This document shows positions 1 through 13,103 of a DNA stretch of 64,000 nt, one piece after another; the stretch's first letter is position 1; each line of letters starts with the position of its first letter. The translations under genes and the position numbers were made by a program. The stretch comes from Fennellomyces sp. T-0311. Its lineage: Eukaryota > Mucoromycota > Mucoromycetes > Mucorales > Lichtheimiaceae. Below the pieces are notes generated by a model that was given only the letters and a program-made list of their open reading frames with translations, had not been told where the DNA came from and ran no database searches. Location: NCBI GenBank assembly GCA_025266875.1, contig JALLLT010000013.1, positions 806,001-870,000 on the forward strand. Direction: 5' to 3'.

Positions 1-153
1 GAAGGTCATCGGATACACAGATCGATTGTAGTTTCCAAAAAGGTATAGCAAAAGAAGATGCGCATATTTTTATTGAAGCATGGTGAAGCTAAAGGTTGAA
101 AAGTAGAAGAAATACATACAATATAACATGCAAAAAATAAGTAGCAGAGCATA

Positions 154-2191
154 CTATTTACTGGCAAGGGTTTGCATTGGACCTTTATAGTTCTTGCGAC
201 CGCTGATGAACCAAAACGTCAATGAGAAAATCAAAATAGAACCGATCATCAAGCACGACCAATTCATTGTAACGGGGGATACCGGGTTAACACTTGGAAT
301 ACAAAGGATGACACCAAAGAATACAATCCAGGAGAGCGCAATAATGTTGATCGGGATACTCCATCGTCCCAAGTCAAATGGTCCCTTATGCATATCATGG
401 CGCTTCCAAATTAAACGGCAAAGGTATGGCAACCCATATGAGACGTTTAAGCAAATGACAGCAGTACTCATGATAGCCGACCAGTATTCTGGACTCGCCA
501 ACGACTACCAAAGTATAAATCAGTTTCTTTGTTTATCTAATGAGTAGTATGTCAAAACTTACCGGCAAAATAACCAGAATAGCAATGGTAACTTCCAGTA
601 TCAAAATACGAACAGGGACTTGGTTCTTTCCGGAAAGTTTGTACCAGAATCGATGATGAGGAATACATTGGTCGCGAGCCATAGACCACATTAACTGGGC
701 AGTTGCATAGAAGATGTTGCAGAGGGATCCGAACTGAGTGACAATCAAAATCACCATGAAGAAAGCGGCAAGTGATTCATTCGTCGCACGCACAAATAGT
801 GTTGATAATGGGAAAGTAGATTCTTGCAGTTCTTGGGCATCTTGAATCGAGAACAGCGTAGCAATGCAAAGCACAATACCTTGTACGATAGCGGCTACGA
901 CCGAAATGATAATACCACGAGGACCAGTAATATCGGCGTTCTTGGTACCTTCAGAAATATGTGCACCATTTTCGTAACCAAGCTAATACAAACGATCATG
1001 TGTTATCATGAAGTTTTCAATTATTTTTCATAATATTAACTTACCAAAGTCCAGCCAGCTTGTAATAAGCCAAGGAAAAATGCAAGGCCAGAGTTTTGAT
1101 AACCTGTAGAGTTTTGGAATTCGGTGAATACCCAGGCAGCAGACGGATGCGACGGTGCCATGACCGGCATGACAATGATTACAATCAAGGTTCCGATAAG
1201 AACCCAAATCACTAGTAGTACCACCAATCTGTGAGTACGTACACATTTTTTCTCCTTAATTGAACCGGCTTTTGAACTTACCCATGAATTTGTTGAGATA
1301 GGCGCTGAACTTCAATCCAAGGTGTGAATATCCAACGCCAAGGAGGAGGAAAAGGATGTACAAGCCGACATTTACGCCTGGGTTACTGATTTGTTCCTCG
1401 TTGAGAATGTTTGCAATGGCTTATAGTGTTTTCAATCATCAGTTAGCTTCCAAAGCACATTATTAATTCGGGATGTTCTCTTTTACCAATAACGTAATCA
1501 CTCATGGTGTACGCCAGCGTCATCATAGCAGTTAAGAAGCCTCCAATGCACATGTACCCGCAAACCCAAGACATTACTGTATATGTAACCAAAGTAAGTA
1601 TATTTCCTTAGTGATGTGGCGCGGTGACGATACTCACCTGGACCATATTTCTTGTTGCTGAGGAGATAACACCAAGAGTATACACCACCATTTACAGGGT
1701 AAGCTATAGAAGAGAATATATATGAGCATTGGTCCGGTCGAATTGATTCGTATATACATACCTGAAAATACCTCAGCCATAGCTAAAGCGATGCACATAA
1801 TAAAAGGAGCCACGACGATCTATACATTGGGTATTAAGACACTAATCTGGAAGTCAAAATAGATAACTTACATAACCCCAAAACAATGACATTGGACCGC
1901 CAGCACTCATTGTCGCACTAAAACCTACAAGCCAGTTTGGCAGGACAGCCATAGTCGAGAACGAAAAGCCGGCTTGTACGAAGAGACTAATCTCTCGCTT
2001 AAACTCTTGTTTGTAACCGAGTTCCTCCAGACGTTTGGCATCGTTGTCGATAGTTGAAACAGATCCAGACTCAACTTCCGATACTTTTTTATTAAAACTG
2101 CCAATAGATTTCATACTCTATTGAACTAAATGTGAGTATACTATATTAGTTTTCCTTTTAAACATGTGCATACCTCAGCTTTCTTGCTCAT
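154..2191 (-). CDS. APC-superfamily amino-acid/GABA/choline permease
   Basis: This is a multi-exon membrane transporter that probably imports amino acids, GABA or choline through a 12-helix APC fold. About nine exons can be joined. The first is tiny (MSKKAE, start codon at 2191-2189), and the second (2117-1872) continues in frame with SMKSIGSF. The N-terminal part carries LEELGYKQEFKREIS and then the first helices (FSFSTMAVLPNWLVGF), the usual opening of the amino acid/choline transporter family. Later come a YPVNGGVYSWCYLLS segment and, before the last two exons, YENGAHISEGTKNA, matching the family's GAHxSEETKNA loop. Hydrophobic helices continue to the end (WIVFFGVILCIPSV and ILIFSLTFWFISG), and the stop is at 154. 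No broken exon was seen. The family call is firm; the substrate is not determinable from sequence. Confidence 0.9.
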
Positions 2192-5100
2192 GACTACCGG
2201 GCGCTTATTTTCTCAAAAGACAGATCGATCTAACTGCTGGGTATTTATATAGATTTTTTTTATCCAAAAACATCCAGCTGATAGAGATAACGTCTGAAAA
2301 GCTATAGTTGCCCGACGTACCACAAAAAATTCGTATCTCTTTGTGAAAAATGTAAAAATCGCTTAAAAAAAGCGAAGAGAAAAAGCTCTTCACGCGTCCA
2401 AGTGATGTTCAGTTTACAAGAAAAGAGTTTGCATTTTATTTCTACCTGTCTCCTTCGCACATATATCATGGTATATTGTCGGCTCAAAAAGCCCTTCCGA
2501 TGAAGCACATGCACTGCGATGCATCGCAGGGAATTAAGCGGTACTCCTTATGAGAAAAAAAACTGTTGTGCGAGGATAAGATTCAAAAAGTGATAACATA
2601 TCGGCGGAAGACTAAATGAAAACCCAATGGCTGGACCTTTTCCATGAATATCAAAAGTTATCTTGGCAAACTCCATGCCCTTTATTTCCTGAACCTTGTC
2701 TAAGCCTGAATCAGACAAATGATAAGAATACTGATAGCGACTAAGAGACTGTCGTACTACCTTAATCTGACTACTGTATGCTACCCTTTTATTCATTTTA
2801 TAGGTTTGTTTAAAGCTGTGTATTATAGCTTTCCTGGTCCTGTAACACTTCATGCATAAATATACTGACCACGTTTAATTACAATGACATTCTATGCTAC
2901 ATACTTTAGCTTTATTTATTGTTGACTCTTTGCTATAGGTTATACTAATGGCAAAGGCGGGCTTCTCAACTTCCTGGTGTGAAAGTGCGGGCTCCCAACA
3001 TACGAATGGCATTGTAAGAAGTTTTGTTTTCGCCTCCATGTGATGTTATTTATGTTCCTTATATAGTTGAAAGTATTGAATTATTGGTGGAAGATTAATA
3101 GATCTGCCCTTGCGTTCCTACATAGACATGGGTACTTCAGCATGCAGATAATAGCTTAGGCGGTACATAAGGTATTTTGGGTTACTAACAGCACATGCAA
3201 CTGTATAATGTACAAGCGCCCGGTGCATAATTGGCTGCAAGGATAAGCATTGCTTATCCTCAATAGGACATGCCACTTGTTGACAGAACTTTAATAAATT
3301 GCACACGTCTGACTGCAAACGTACTATAGCTTGTTTATTACAAAAGTCGTTGTTGTACATAGTTTTCGGAGAGCTATGAAATGCAAAAGCTCTCTTAAAT
3401 TGTGACATACATCTGATGCCACTTTGTCCCATGGTCGTTCGGGGAGTGCATGGAGAGATGTGCGCTGATAATCAAAATATTAACAAATCGACTGCATTTC
3501 GTCAATTTGATGAAGTACTGTTCCCAGAGTGGTTTTATTCGTGTGAAGAAATTTGTAAGCGATACTACTAATGTTGGCAGCTCGAATGTGTCTGAGGCAC
3601 TTTCGAATGCTACGTACATCGAGTAACGTAATCGTGCCATCGTGAGATCGACTGGATACATATGTATGGCGGGAAAAATGGAAAATATATCTAAGCTATA
3701 TCAGTTGCTATGTAACCACCTTACGGTGGTACCTATGGCAGTATCGCAGATATGTCAAAATGTTCGCAGTTATCTTTTCACACACTTAAATTGGCAAGTA
3801 CGAGCGGTTTTGTCGTATAATTTAACATGACATATGGTAACAACTACATAGTTGTGCATGAACCGTCAGTATAAAGTCTTCTGCTATACACTGTAGGGAA
3901 CGTTGTTCGATACGTTAAGGCTTTCTCTTTTTTTTTTTATAAAAAAGGGACGGAAATAAATTTAACCACGTATAGTAATAATGTGCCCACTTGTATTCTG
4001 TCGTGATATGACGGCGTCATATGTAGTAGCAGTGATGGACTATTTTTAAAGCTTACGGTTTGAAGGGCTCATCTTACATAGCTATAGCTACGGGTCAATA
4101 ACAGAAGATGATCTTTACTGACTTTTCGGGTACGGTTTGGTATCTACAAAAATAGAGAATTAGGCTTTAAACGGTTACATACAGATCTGGGTATATCTTC
4201 TGCATCCAGTTCATCTTTGACGGTTTTAGAAACCTCTCACCGCACCCTTTTCTCTGAAACTAAACATTTCAAACGCCAGCAGCTACGTATGAAATCGCAT
4301 GTTTTTACCAACATAAACAATGATGCAAACGTATGTGGAAAGTTCAGTGGGACATAGTCGATATACGTAGTGATCATCCAATCCAAGTTAAAGGCGTCGT
4401 AGATAATGTATCATCAGCAAACGTCGGAGCGTATCCTGTTAGTCTGCCTGTTGTTCCATCCACCGTTAGCCAGTCTAAACAATGCTATATTAACCCTTGA
4501 CATCACAATGATGTTTCAAATGTTACAAATGTTACAAATGGATAACACAGCTGGAGCCATATTGTTTGCTGGCCGGATCGGAATCATTGTGTGCTTTCAT
4601 GTGCGATGCATACCAAATGGTTTAATAATACATGCTCACCTTAAACATCGCGCCAAATTCAAAACTATAATCAGAAGAACACGTTCCATATGTACATTGC
4701 AAATATATGTGAGCAATTGAGCTGACTTCTCGGCTTCGCAATAAAGTCTATTTCAATGTGGACCAATGGGAAAGTCTTCCAGCTATATACGTATTTTAAA
4801 AATAATCATTAAGTAAATGGTACCTACCAAAAAGAAAAATAACAATGGCATCGTGCTCGTGGCACACAGATCAAACTCTACACTTTTATCAACTGTTCTT
4901 GTGACCCAGCTTGTGACCATTATGACCATATTTATGCTCCCGATCTAGGGAACGTAACGGTGTGTCGTACGATACAGTCGGTGCCGTGCATGACACTGTC
5001 GATTGAGCTATAGGACACAGAGTTGGTTAGTAACGGGATAGTCAGCCATAACACGTTTCCTTTGCCCATGTATCGCACCAAGCACCATACTATCTTGCGA

Positions 5101-5387
5101 ATGCACAATTCAGCACACGCTATATATGTATCTAGTAAGGCGTGCTAGAGACAGCGACGAGCGAAAAATGGGCCAGTATCTCATGATTCTTGAATGCACA
5201 AGACGGATTATACTTTGGAAAAGAGGGAGAAATACATCACAGCGTTGTGAATATAAGGGGTGGTGGGTAGAAAAAGGAAACAATATGCAAATGTTGGAGA
5301 AGAATTAAGTAAAATGATCAAAGATGGTGAGTTGTTGGTTGAGTTGTTGTTGACGATGAATATGAAGATATGTCATGAATATATCGA
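2192..5387. other. Long AT-rich spacer, no confident gene
   Basis: No intact gene is supported here. On the minus strand around 3100-3660 several coding-like stretches occur in changing frames with stops between them, for example one containing SLHALPERPWDKVASDVCHN followed by LRELLHFIALRKL. They look like a decayed gene. A 19-base near-palindrome (ggataagcattgcttatcc) lies at 3241-3259, and a T-run followed by TATAAAAAA at about 3909-3926. Confidence 0.5.
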
Positions 5388-6773
5388 TCATAAGAGGTCA
5401 CTGTCCTCAGATATCTGTCGCTCCATACTTTCATGGCGCAGGTTGTAGGCCTCGGCCAAGGTCTAACAGCAAATATAAAAAATGATCAGGTCATTCCCCG
5501 GCACAGGTAGCTCGGCAACTTACCCGTTGCATGTCCAAGTAAGGCAGTCGGAGCAGCATAGTCCTGATCTCCGACTGTTCCAGATCCTCAAGGTTCTCTC
5601 GTGCGTTCCGTAGAATCGCTGAATAATCAGCTTAATAAAAAAATGCCGTGCGAAATCGTCGATGGCTTTTAAACTTACCCAAACAGACAAATGGGTGAAA
5701 GTCGAGAAAGTCCGGCATGGCAAAGTATGTGTCTGCGAAGAAAAAAAAAGGGTAAGCTTGGTGCCAAAGCAGGCTAAAGCGTCCGTTCCCACTTACCCCA
5801 TAGCCGTACGATATCTTCGAACTTCATTTCCCGCGCAAGCAAGTGTTGCAACCACGACGTTACCCATTCGTTCAAGTCCACTTCCTCTTCTTCGAAATAA
5901 TTACACCTAATAAAGCAGTCCATTTAGACAAAATTGCGCGCACCGCAGACACAAGCGCACGTACAGCTCAGGCAAAATGTTGCGGAACAACGACATAAAG
6001 TTGGCCGTGCTCTCTTTGATCGTATGAGTGGAGTTGTACTCGTCTAAGCAATATCATCAGGCTGAGTCGTCGCATGATCGACCGTCTCTCCCAGTGCTTA
6101 CCCATTGCCTGCATCAGCCGCTCAAAACAATAGTACGCATCCCACTCTTTATCCAAGACATAAATAAAGGGCGCGCATAGCGATATCAGCGCCGGATGAT
6201 ACTCAGCGTCGCGGTTGGCGCTCAGATAGGCCAGGATGATGTTTTCGAACCTGTTCATGTAGTGTCTCCCATCCAACAGGGGCACTCGTCGCTGGTACCG
6301 AGTCACCTCGCCACGGATGCGCTTGGAGATCTCGGAATCAGACTTGTCTATTTGTTCATAATCTTCCTTTCTGGCTTTGGACGTGGTCAGCTCCTTGGCT
6401 ACAGACGGGCGAGCGCTGTGAATAATCACGTTGATATATCAATGTGCGTGTGTGCGACACTTACACCGGTCGGCCTGCTGCACGCCCAAGAGATACTTCC
6501 AGACCTCCTGTATTTATAATTGACCGTGCTCAATATTATATGTGCGGCGGGCTTGTATTGTGGAGGGGAGGGGGGAAGGCAGAGGATGTCAAAAAGCCTC
6601 TTTTTTTTTTCTTAGGAATAAGGTGGGAAGGAAAGACTCACCCCACGAAGTTCATTTGGGACACCGTGGCGAGCTAAGATCCGCAGCCGCTCCAGATCAA
6701 CGTAGACCTCGGATTGAAGAAGGTCATTGTAGTCGTTAAGGTTTGAAAGTGCTTCATCTTGGTTCATATTCAT
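5388..6773 (-). CDS. TBC-domain (RabGAP-like) protein
   Basis: This is a TBC-domain protein of the family that normally stimulates GTP hydrolysis by Rab GTPases on membranes. Joined exons give MNMNQDEALSNLNDYNDLL, then ARHGVPNELRG spliced to EVWKYLLGVQQADR. Next comes the central exon with RIRGEVTRYQRRVPLL and a segment ending EYHPALISLCAPF. The later exons read YFEEEEVDLNEWVTSWLQHL, REMKFEDIVRLW and DTYFAMPDFLDFHPFVCL, and the protein ends ERQISEDSDLL. The arginine-finger motif IxxDxxR appears as IRGEVTR, with Glu for Asp. The glutamine-finger motif YxQ is replaced by YHP, so catalysis by the usual dual-finger mechanism is doubtful. I chose the ATG at 6773; an upstream in-frame start at 6842 would add about 23 residues. 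Confidence 0.85.
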
Positions 6774-9700
6774 TCGTAGAGTTCTCTCTTTTTGTCCTTG
6801 CGCACTTCCGAATACTGTTGTGTGAGGGGAGAGCTGCAGCATGTGAGAACTTACAAGAGGCGAGGGATGAGTGGAGAAGGTTGTTACTGTAGGAAGGGAA
6901 AGGCGAGCACTTAGGGCTAAAGAAAAAAAAAGTCGTTGCCCGCGATACGGGGATTTTCAATTGCGCGACACCGTCACTGAGAAGGGAAGGTAGCCAGCTC
7001 AGGGTGAACCAATGAACCGGGGGATGGAACTTGAGAAGGTCCGGGATCCGAACTACTTTGACGCTCGTCTAGTGGGATGATCTGCTCGCAGCCCTACATC
7101 TGCTGATGATAATCTATCTTTACGGTTGTGCTTGACATATACAGTCTATATCCCTGTGCGTTTGCACGTTTCACGCACTCGTTGTCACCCAGCCAATAAA
7201 AAAAACCGATCGTTGTTATTGAGGGCTGTCGCATGCCTGCAGCTGAGAAATACACACATATGCCCATGTTCCCAAACACGGGGATCCATCGAGTTCCATG
7301 GCAACTTTCTTTTTTTGTGTGTTCAGGAGACAACAAAGCACAACCGCATGATCCAAGGGCTACCAGCAGGTTTATCATCGGGATCTAATCTAATTAAAAA
7401 GGGAAGAGCCGGCGCTTTGTGTGTTCCCTCGCAATCACACTCCAAGGTTAGGAGTCAAAGATCTGATCAAATGGGTTAGAAAATGGCAGTGTTGCAAAAT
7501 AAGGTGTTAAATGCACGATGATCGCCTGTTTTTCGATGTGCATGGCCCTGTTACACATGTAACACCATGTCACAAAGTTATGACCCATCTGCGGGGAGGT
7601 TTAAACCGATAGGAGTTGGTTTTACCCAGCCCTTTATACACATCCTCATTCCGTTTCCAGCAACGGCGATCAAGTATTGCCGTCCCGCGACGCTGGAAAG
7701 TATGTCGATAAAGTTCTTTTGCTCGGAATTAATATTAGTTGTCGTTTTTTTTTTTAAAAAAAAAAGTGACAGCGTTGGAAGCTTTGACGTATTGTTGGTA
7801 AACCAGTTTGCGTATTGCAGTCATCAAGTACTGACCGCAGCTTTTTCGTGGAAAATTATTAAATTGCTGTAGACGAGTCCTAATACCTCCTGCTGGCTCA
7901 TTTATGCAACTATATTTGCTGCCGACACTCGAGAAACACAAACAGGTTCACTTGGCGCTGCAATCTGTCAACCAGATGTCGGACCTGGCTTTGTCATTGG
8001 AGCAACGCTTCTCATTTATGACCCTCCAAAAAAGTTAATAGGTGTACGTAAAGAAGTGAATGAACGAGGTAATAAGCGACTGTACGACCTGATCACTTTG
8101 TCAGGCGGCAACACTATTTTATATGCAATTCACATACTGTAAAATCACCTCACTTTGTTCTCACGGTGCCACTATGCGATCTTTGTGAGCGGTAGTAGGC
8201 CATTCTTTGCTATGATACAGGATATATATTGCTCATATTTCTTGGCTATGAATCGTATGTAGAGCATATGAAACCTTTGGATTGTTGCATTTTGAAACCA
8301 GCAGCGTCATTAAATCAGCTACTAGACTGTCCATCAGCCGATGTTGAGTCTTTGTTACAAAATATTTGTCTGTCATTATCAGCCGAAGTTACATCATATG
8401 CAAATGTGACGATAGTCACGGGTTGATATCCTCAGTCGTGCCGCAGGAAAGATGCTTATACCGTGCCTATTGCTGATATATATTACTACTATTTCTGCAC
8501 AGCACTGGACTTTTCGTGCGCATTTATGCTGACGATCCGGCCTCCATTTGTTCCGTGAGCATGCGTCCACTCTTCTTGAGCAAAGTTAAGTTATATTGTA
8601 TATAAAGTGACATGCGCTACTAGCTGAAAAGTTATAAATATCTTGTGAAAGGCGTTGGACCTGCTGCTGTAGATATAAGATCTCTTCCTTGCGTTACAGA
8701 ATGTGCAAGATATAAATGATAGCAATACAGACACCATACTTGAAAAAAAAACCAGAAGGTGATAAAAGGCAGGTTGGAGTGGTAAGGAAAAATGTAGGAA
8801 GAAACTTTGTGGGCATAATTCCCAAACAAAAGAAGATACATAAATACCCTAGAATCCCCACAACTTACGTGCGGTTTCTTTGGGCAGATGGTTGTGCCAC
8901 TTGCAATGCTTCTTCTGGAGCTGGCTCATCTTCTTGATCCTCATCATCGCCAGTTGAGTGGCTCAGCCAATCAATTTTCCGAAGGACATGGAGACATGCG
9001 CTACTAGCAAGGCACCACACCTTAAATACTAGTAAAAATGGTTAGGCTTCTTATTCGCATTGATGTTCTCGCACATGTACAAACAGATGTAAGCTAAAGG
9101 TAAGATGGAAAGTATCTCGGAAATACGGTCACTTTGTTCGATTCCACAGCACGACACAGAAAAAGTGGATTGGGTATGCCTAACAGATTAGTCACAGATT
9201 AATGCTTCTTTGGCAGACCTGCGTAACCTGGCACTCTTCTTCGTTTTCGGATCTGAGGTATTTGTGAATAAAGTGAGCTCACAAATTTCTGTTGGCAATG
9301 TAAGAAGCTACTGCAAGCGCAGTATAAGCAAAGCGATAAGATATACTTTTTCCAGTCCCAACTTTTTCAAGATTTGCCGCGAATACGACTCACTCAAGTT
9401 ACTCATGTTTTCGTCAATTGATCCGCTTGCTTGATAAAGCCCTGCATTGGCCTTTATTTACTTACAGACACTCTGTAATAACTTTCCCAAGCAATGAATT
9501 GATAAGCGAAGCTTTTTCGGTTAAGCTACGTGCCCAGGTTATATTACGCGAATCAAACATCTTGACATGTTGTGAACGAATAATTACGCAGCACAACATC
9601 ATGTTATTTCTTTCAATAAACCTTCTTTAGTTAACGTATGTAGCAGCTACATCCTGTTGAGCGACCTGCTGCATATTATGTACGTAGGGCTATGGTACAT

Positions 9701-9825
9701 TGCATGTCATGTGCACATTGCTTGCATTATACTCTAGATACGTACATATTTAACAGTAAAAAAATAACGATGTCGGGACGTAGTCTCTCTTTCATTAAAC
9801 CCCACGTTACTTGTTATAAAGCCGA
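6774..9825. other. Long spacer with possible decayed minus-strand gene
   Basis: No confident gene. On the minus strand, 9540 down to 8870 contains several coding-like blocks bounded by splice-like sites. They include SLTEKASLINSLLGKVITE, ENMSNLSESYSRQILKKLG, SDPKTKKSARLRRSAKEAL and a last block with ACLHVLRKIDWLSHSTGDDE followed by an acidic, Glu/Pro-rich tail. No start codon or complete frame could be assembled, and I do not recognise the family. A pure T11-A10 palindrome lies at about 7745-7765. Confidence 0.4.
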
Positions 9826-11959
9826 ATGCTCATAATACAGTTACCTATCCATAATTTGGGACAAGAAAACCCCGTACCCGTGGCTATTATTGCTGCAGCA
9901 ACTAGCATCACTCTTTACGGCATTTACACCACATTCTGGGCCAAAAAATTCCACGAAGAGTCAAGAGCAAAGAAGTTGCAGGACATGCCTTCACCAAGCA
10001 TGGGTCTTCCGTATTTTGGTAACAATATTCTTACAATGTGGGTTAAAGTCCACCTGAATGCTAATGTCCGTTGCTGTTGTCCTGAGCAGGTCACATTTTT
10101 CAATGTTCGGATGACTTGCCTGGGCTGAAATTTCACAAGTGGCATAAAAAATACGGTTTGTATCGCTATTTTATGGATCATCAAGTGTGTAACCTACTTA
10201 TACCCCGGAAGGCCCAATGTTTCGAGTGAAGATGGGTATTAAAGATTGGGTGATCATCGGGGATCCAGTTATCGCAAAAGAGATTTTTTTAACAAATAGT
10301 GCCGTCACTGCGGGGAGACCATTCCATTCCTTTATGACCGAATATTACGCGCTCAACCAACGGTACAGGCATCATGAATATGGCTTTGCTTTTTGTTTTG
10401 GTTCTAAGAGAATACTACAAATGTTTAGAGGAATGACATTCACAAATCCAGACAAACGATGGAAACGAAGTCGCGCAGCTGGTACGGCTTATATTACATC
10501 AATCCATAGGCCGATTATATCAATGAATGCTGACTACTGGAATACTGTGAACATATAGCCAGCAATATTCTCTCATCCAAGGCTTTGAATAAGTTTACTG
10601 AGCACATTGAATACGAAATTTCTCGGGCAACAAATCATTTGATCAAGATCTCAAACAATGTCGGCAAAGTAGATGTCATACAACAGGTTCAATTGATGAC
10701 AACCAACATATTCATGCAAACCTGCTTTGGTAAACGTGCGACATCAGTTGATGACCCACTGTTCCAGGCAATTGTCCATTCCATCGACACCACATTGATG
10801 CTCGGTGCGCCGGTAAACGACCTTGCGACTTTCTTACCAGCTTTTAAAAGGGTATTCGAGTTTATGATGCCCATTGAAAAGCCCATGATGGAATTTATTT
10901 ACAAGAAACGAAATCCGCTGTATCGCCACTTGATTCGGGAAGCATTAGAGAGTGGATCACCTTGCATTGTAACCGATATTTACAGTCGTAAAGAGGAACT
11001 AGGGTTTGAAGACGATGACATCATGTTATTCATAGGTAAGAGTTACATTGTAGTGATGAACCCATCTATTATTACGCGTTATTAACAAGATGCGACCAAT
11101 TACAATAGCGGACGTTATTAACGCTGGTTCCGACGTGACAGCCATGGCGCTTTGCTGGATTTTGATAATTTTATGCAATCACAAGAGCTGGCAACAAAAG
11201 ATACAGAGTGAGCTGGACGCCTTTATTGAAAAACATAAACGGTTGCCAACTTTTGATGAGCGAGAGAATTTTCCTATATTGATCGCCACACAAAAAGAGT
11301 GTATTCGCTTCAGACCTTCCAACCATATCGGTCTTCCACACGAAACTACTGCTGATAGTAACTAATATATACATTGGCTACCAACGATCAGTATGTCGCT
11401 CATCTAAAGAATCATGTTAGTGGAATACGGTGGCTTCTTTTTCCCAAAAGGCACAATCCTTGTGAGCAATACATACACACTGAACCTTAACGCCAATGAA
11501 TACCAAAGCCCAGAAGAGTTCTTACCTGAACGATATATGGATGATATATCGATGCTTTCTACTTCGGTGAATTCGAAAACAGGACGTGATCACTTTATGT
11601 TTGGTTGGGGGAGGTAAGTAACACGCAGGTATCAACCATTATGGTTATCGCTATATTCATTTGTATATATATCAGACGCCTCTGTCCTGGTGTAGATCTG
11701 GTAACATAACTTTCATAGTTTAGTACGTATGTAACTTTCACTAACGAAGCCTCTTCGTAACGTGTCTGTATAATAGGCGGATGTGATCATGTTCAACTTT
11801 ATGGTTGGTGTCTTGGCAACCACCACAATTGAACCTCCTTTGAATGACAAAGGCATGCCGACGTACCCAGATGTACACAGTTTACGTAACGGAGGGCTCG
11901 TTGTTGCACCTGCACAATCGGTACTTCAGTTTGTAGAGCGTCCAGATCGGCTTATTTAA
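9826..11959 (+). CDS. Cytochrome P450 monooxygenase (first copy)
   Basis: This is a haem-thiolate monooxygenase, probably anchored in the ER by the N-terminal helix (VPVAIIAAATSITLYGIY). Joined exons run through PSPSMGLPYFG, DDLPGLKFHKWHKKYG, PMFRVKMGIKDWVIIGDP and AGRPFHSF. GMTFTNPDKRWKRSRAA corresponds to the helix-C WxxxR region. The I-helix oxygen-activation motif is INAGSDVTAM and the K-helix ExxR is ECIR. The haem-binding loop spans an intron: FGWGR joins RLCPGVDL, giving FxxGxRxCxG with the cysteine ligand. The C-terminal exon ends QFVERPDRLI. All splice joins I tested keep the frame, so the gene looks intact. Sequence style resembles the large mucoralean CYP509-like group, but the subfamily is an inference and the substrate is unknown. 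The second copy is at 53680-55788. Confidence 0.9.
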
Positions 11960-13103
11960 ACTCATGGAACAACGTATCTACAAGTGTACCATCTCTTCCT
12001 TTTCAATAAAGTACTATTTATGCTATGTACATATTTAGTTTCTAAAGCGCTGTCACCCACTTATCCGGTGGATAAAGTTAAATGTTAACATAAACGCCTT
12101 CAATGAAGATAGTATAAAACTATTCCTCTTTCAACAGGACGAGCCGCTCCTTTATAAAAAAAAATTGTTTGGTGTTATAGGCAGCAGAGTTACTCGAACA
12201 GACAAAATTGGACTGGGGTCTTTTTTGGCGGAACACCAACTCAGACATGTGCTCCGCGAAATGCTTCGACATGTCATTAAGGTTAATCACACATTTTAAT
12301 CTTTGATTAATTCTCTGCGTGGCACTTTGAGTATGACAGGTTCCAAAATTCTACTTTAATGGTCTATGACCGCTAGTTATGCTTTCAAGTTGATATTGTC
12401 GCACATTGGTAAAGTTTCAAATGGAGTGGGCATCATGAAATAGACGAAAGAAACAACGCCAGTGCGTTATACTACGATTGGGTCTCTCTATTTGACATAG
12501 CTTGCGTTCTATTCACATTGTACACCCAGTCAACGGAGAAGAGCCTAGAATTTTTGTCGGGTTATTGTGATGTACCAAAACCTCAATATAAATAGCACTC
12601 TTCCGATACTGATCCTAATATAGCGTTTAATATGACGGAATCATTTAATGTGCGAGAGCCACAGACAAATAAGGAAAGTGCTCATCCACAAAAGCATCCA
12701 CTAAACGCCCCTGTGATGCTATGTTGTATATATACAAGGCAGCGGACGTGCCGCGTACAGGTATAGCTACACATGCTATATGCACATTCACGAAGCAACG
12801 CATTGGATATACGTACCAGGTCGCATGAATGGTAATGCGGTTGCGTAACGAGCCATGCTGTGGAAATGAAAGTCGAATTGCGAACGAGGACAGCAACCAA
12901 TTGTGTTGATGATCTAATCAAAAAGTTGACTCTGTGTGTGTGTGTGAAATATGGACAAACAACAAGCAAAGCGGGGGACAGTGCCGGGGGAATGCCACGG
13001 CAACCAATGATTGGACGAATTGTCAATTTCCATCCGACGTACCTGAAGCGCACGCACTTACATTTTTGTCTCTCTCTCTCTCTTTCAATAAGTGCTATTT
13101 ACT
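11960..13103. other. Spacer and promoter of TPR-MYND gene
   Basis: I see no gene here. The right end holds the promoter of the next gene: an inverted CCAAT pair at 13004-13014 and a CT-rich run at about 13067-13086 just before the start codon. Confidence 0.5.
13004..13014. promoter_or_regulatory. Palindromic double CCAAT box
   Basis: The sequence ccaatgattgg contains overlapping CCAAT and ATTGG boxes on opposite strands about 90 bases before the start codon of the TPR-MYND gene. CCAAT boxes are bound by the HAP/NF-Y complex in fungi; binding here is inferred. Confidence 0.4.

Noticed and set aside
2548..2853. 101-codon minus-strand frame with a hydrophobic end
   Set aside because: No homologue recognised, no splice or start context, and the spacer around it is strongly AT-rich.
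3895..3915. tRNA B-box-like gttcgatac
   Set aside because: No matching A-box upstream and no cloverleaf can be drawn around it.
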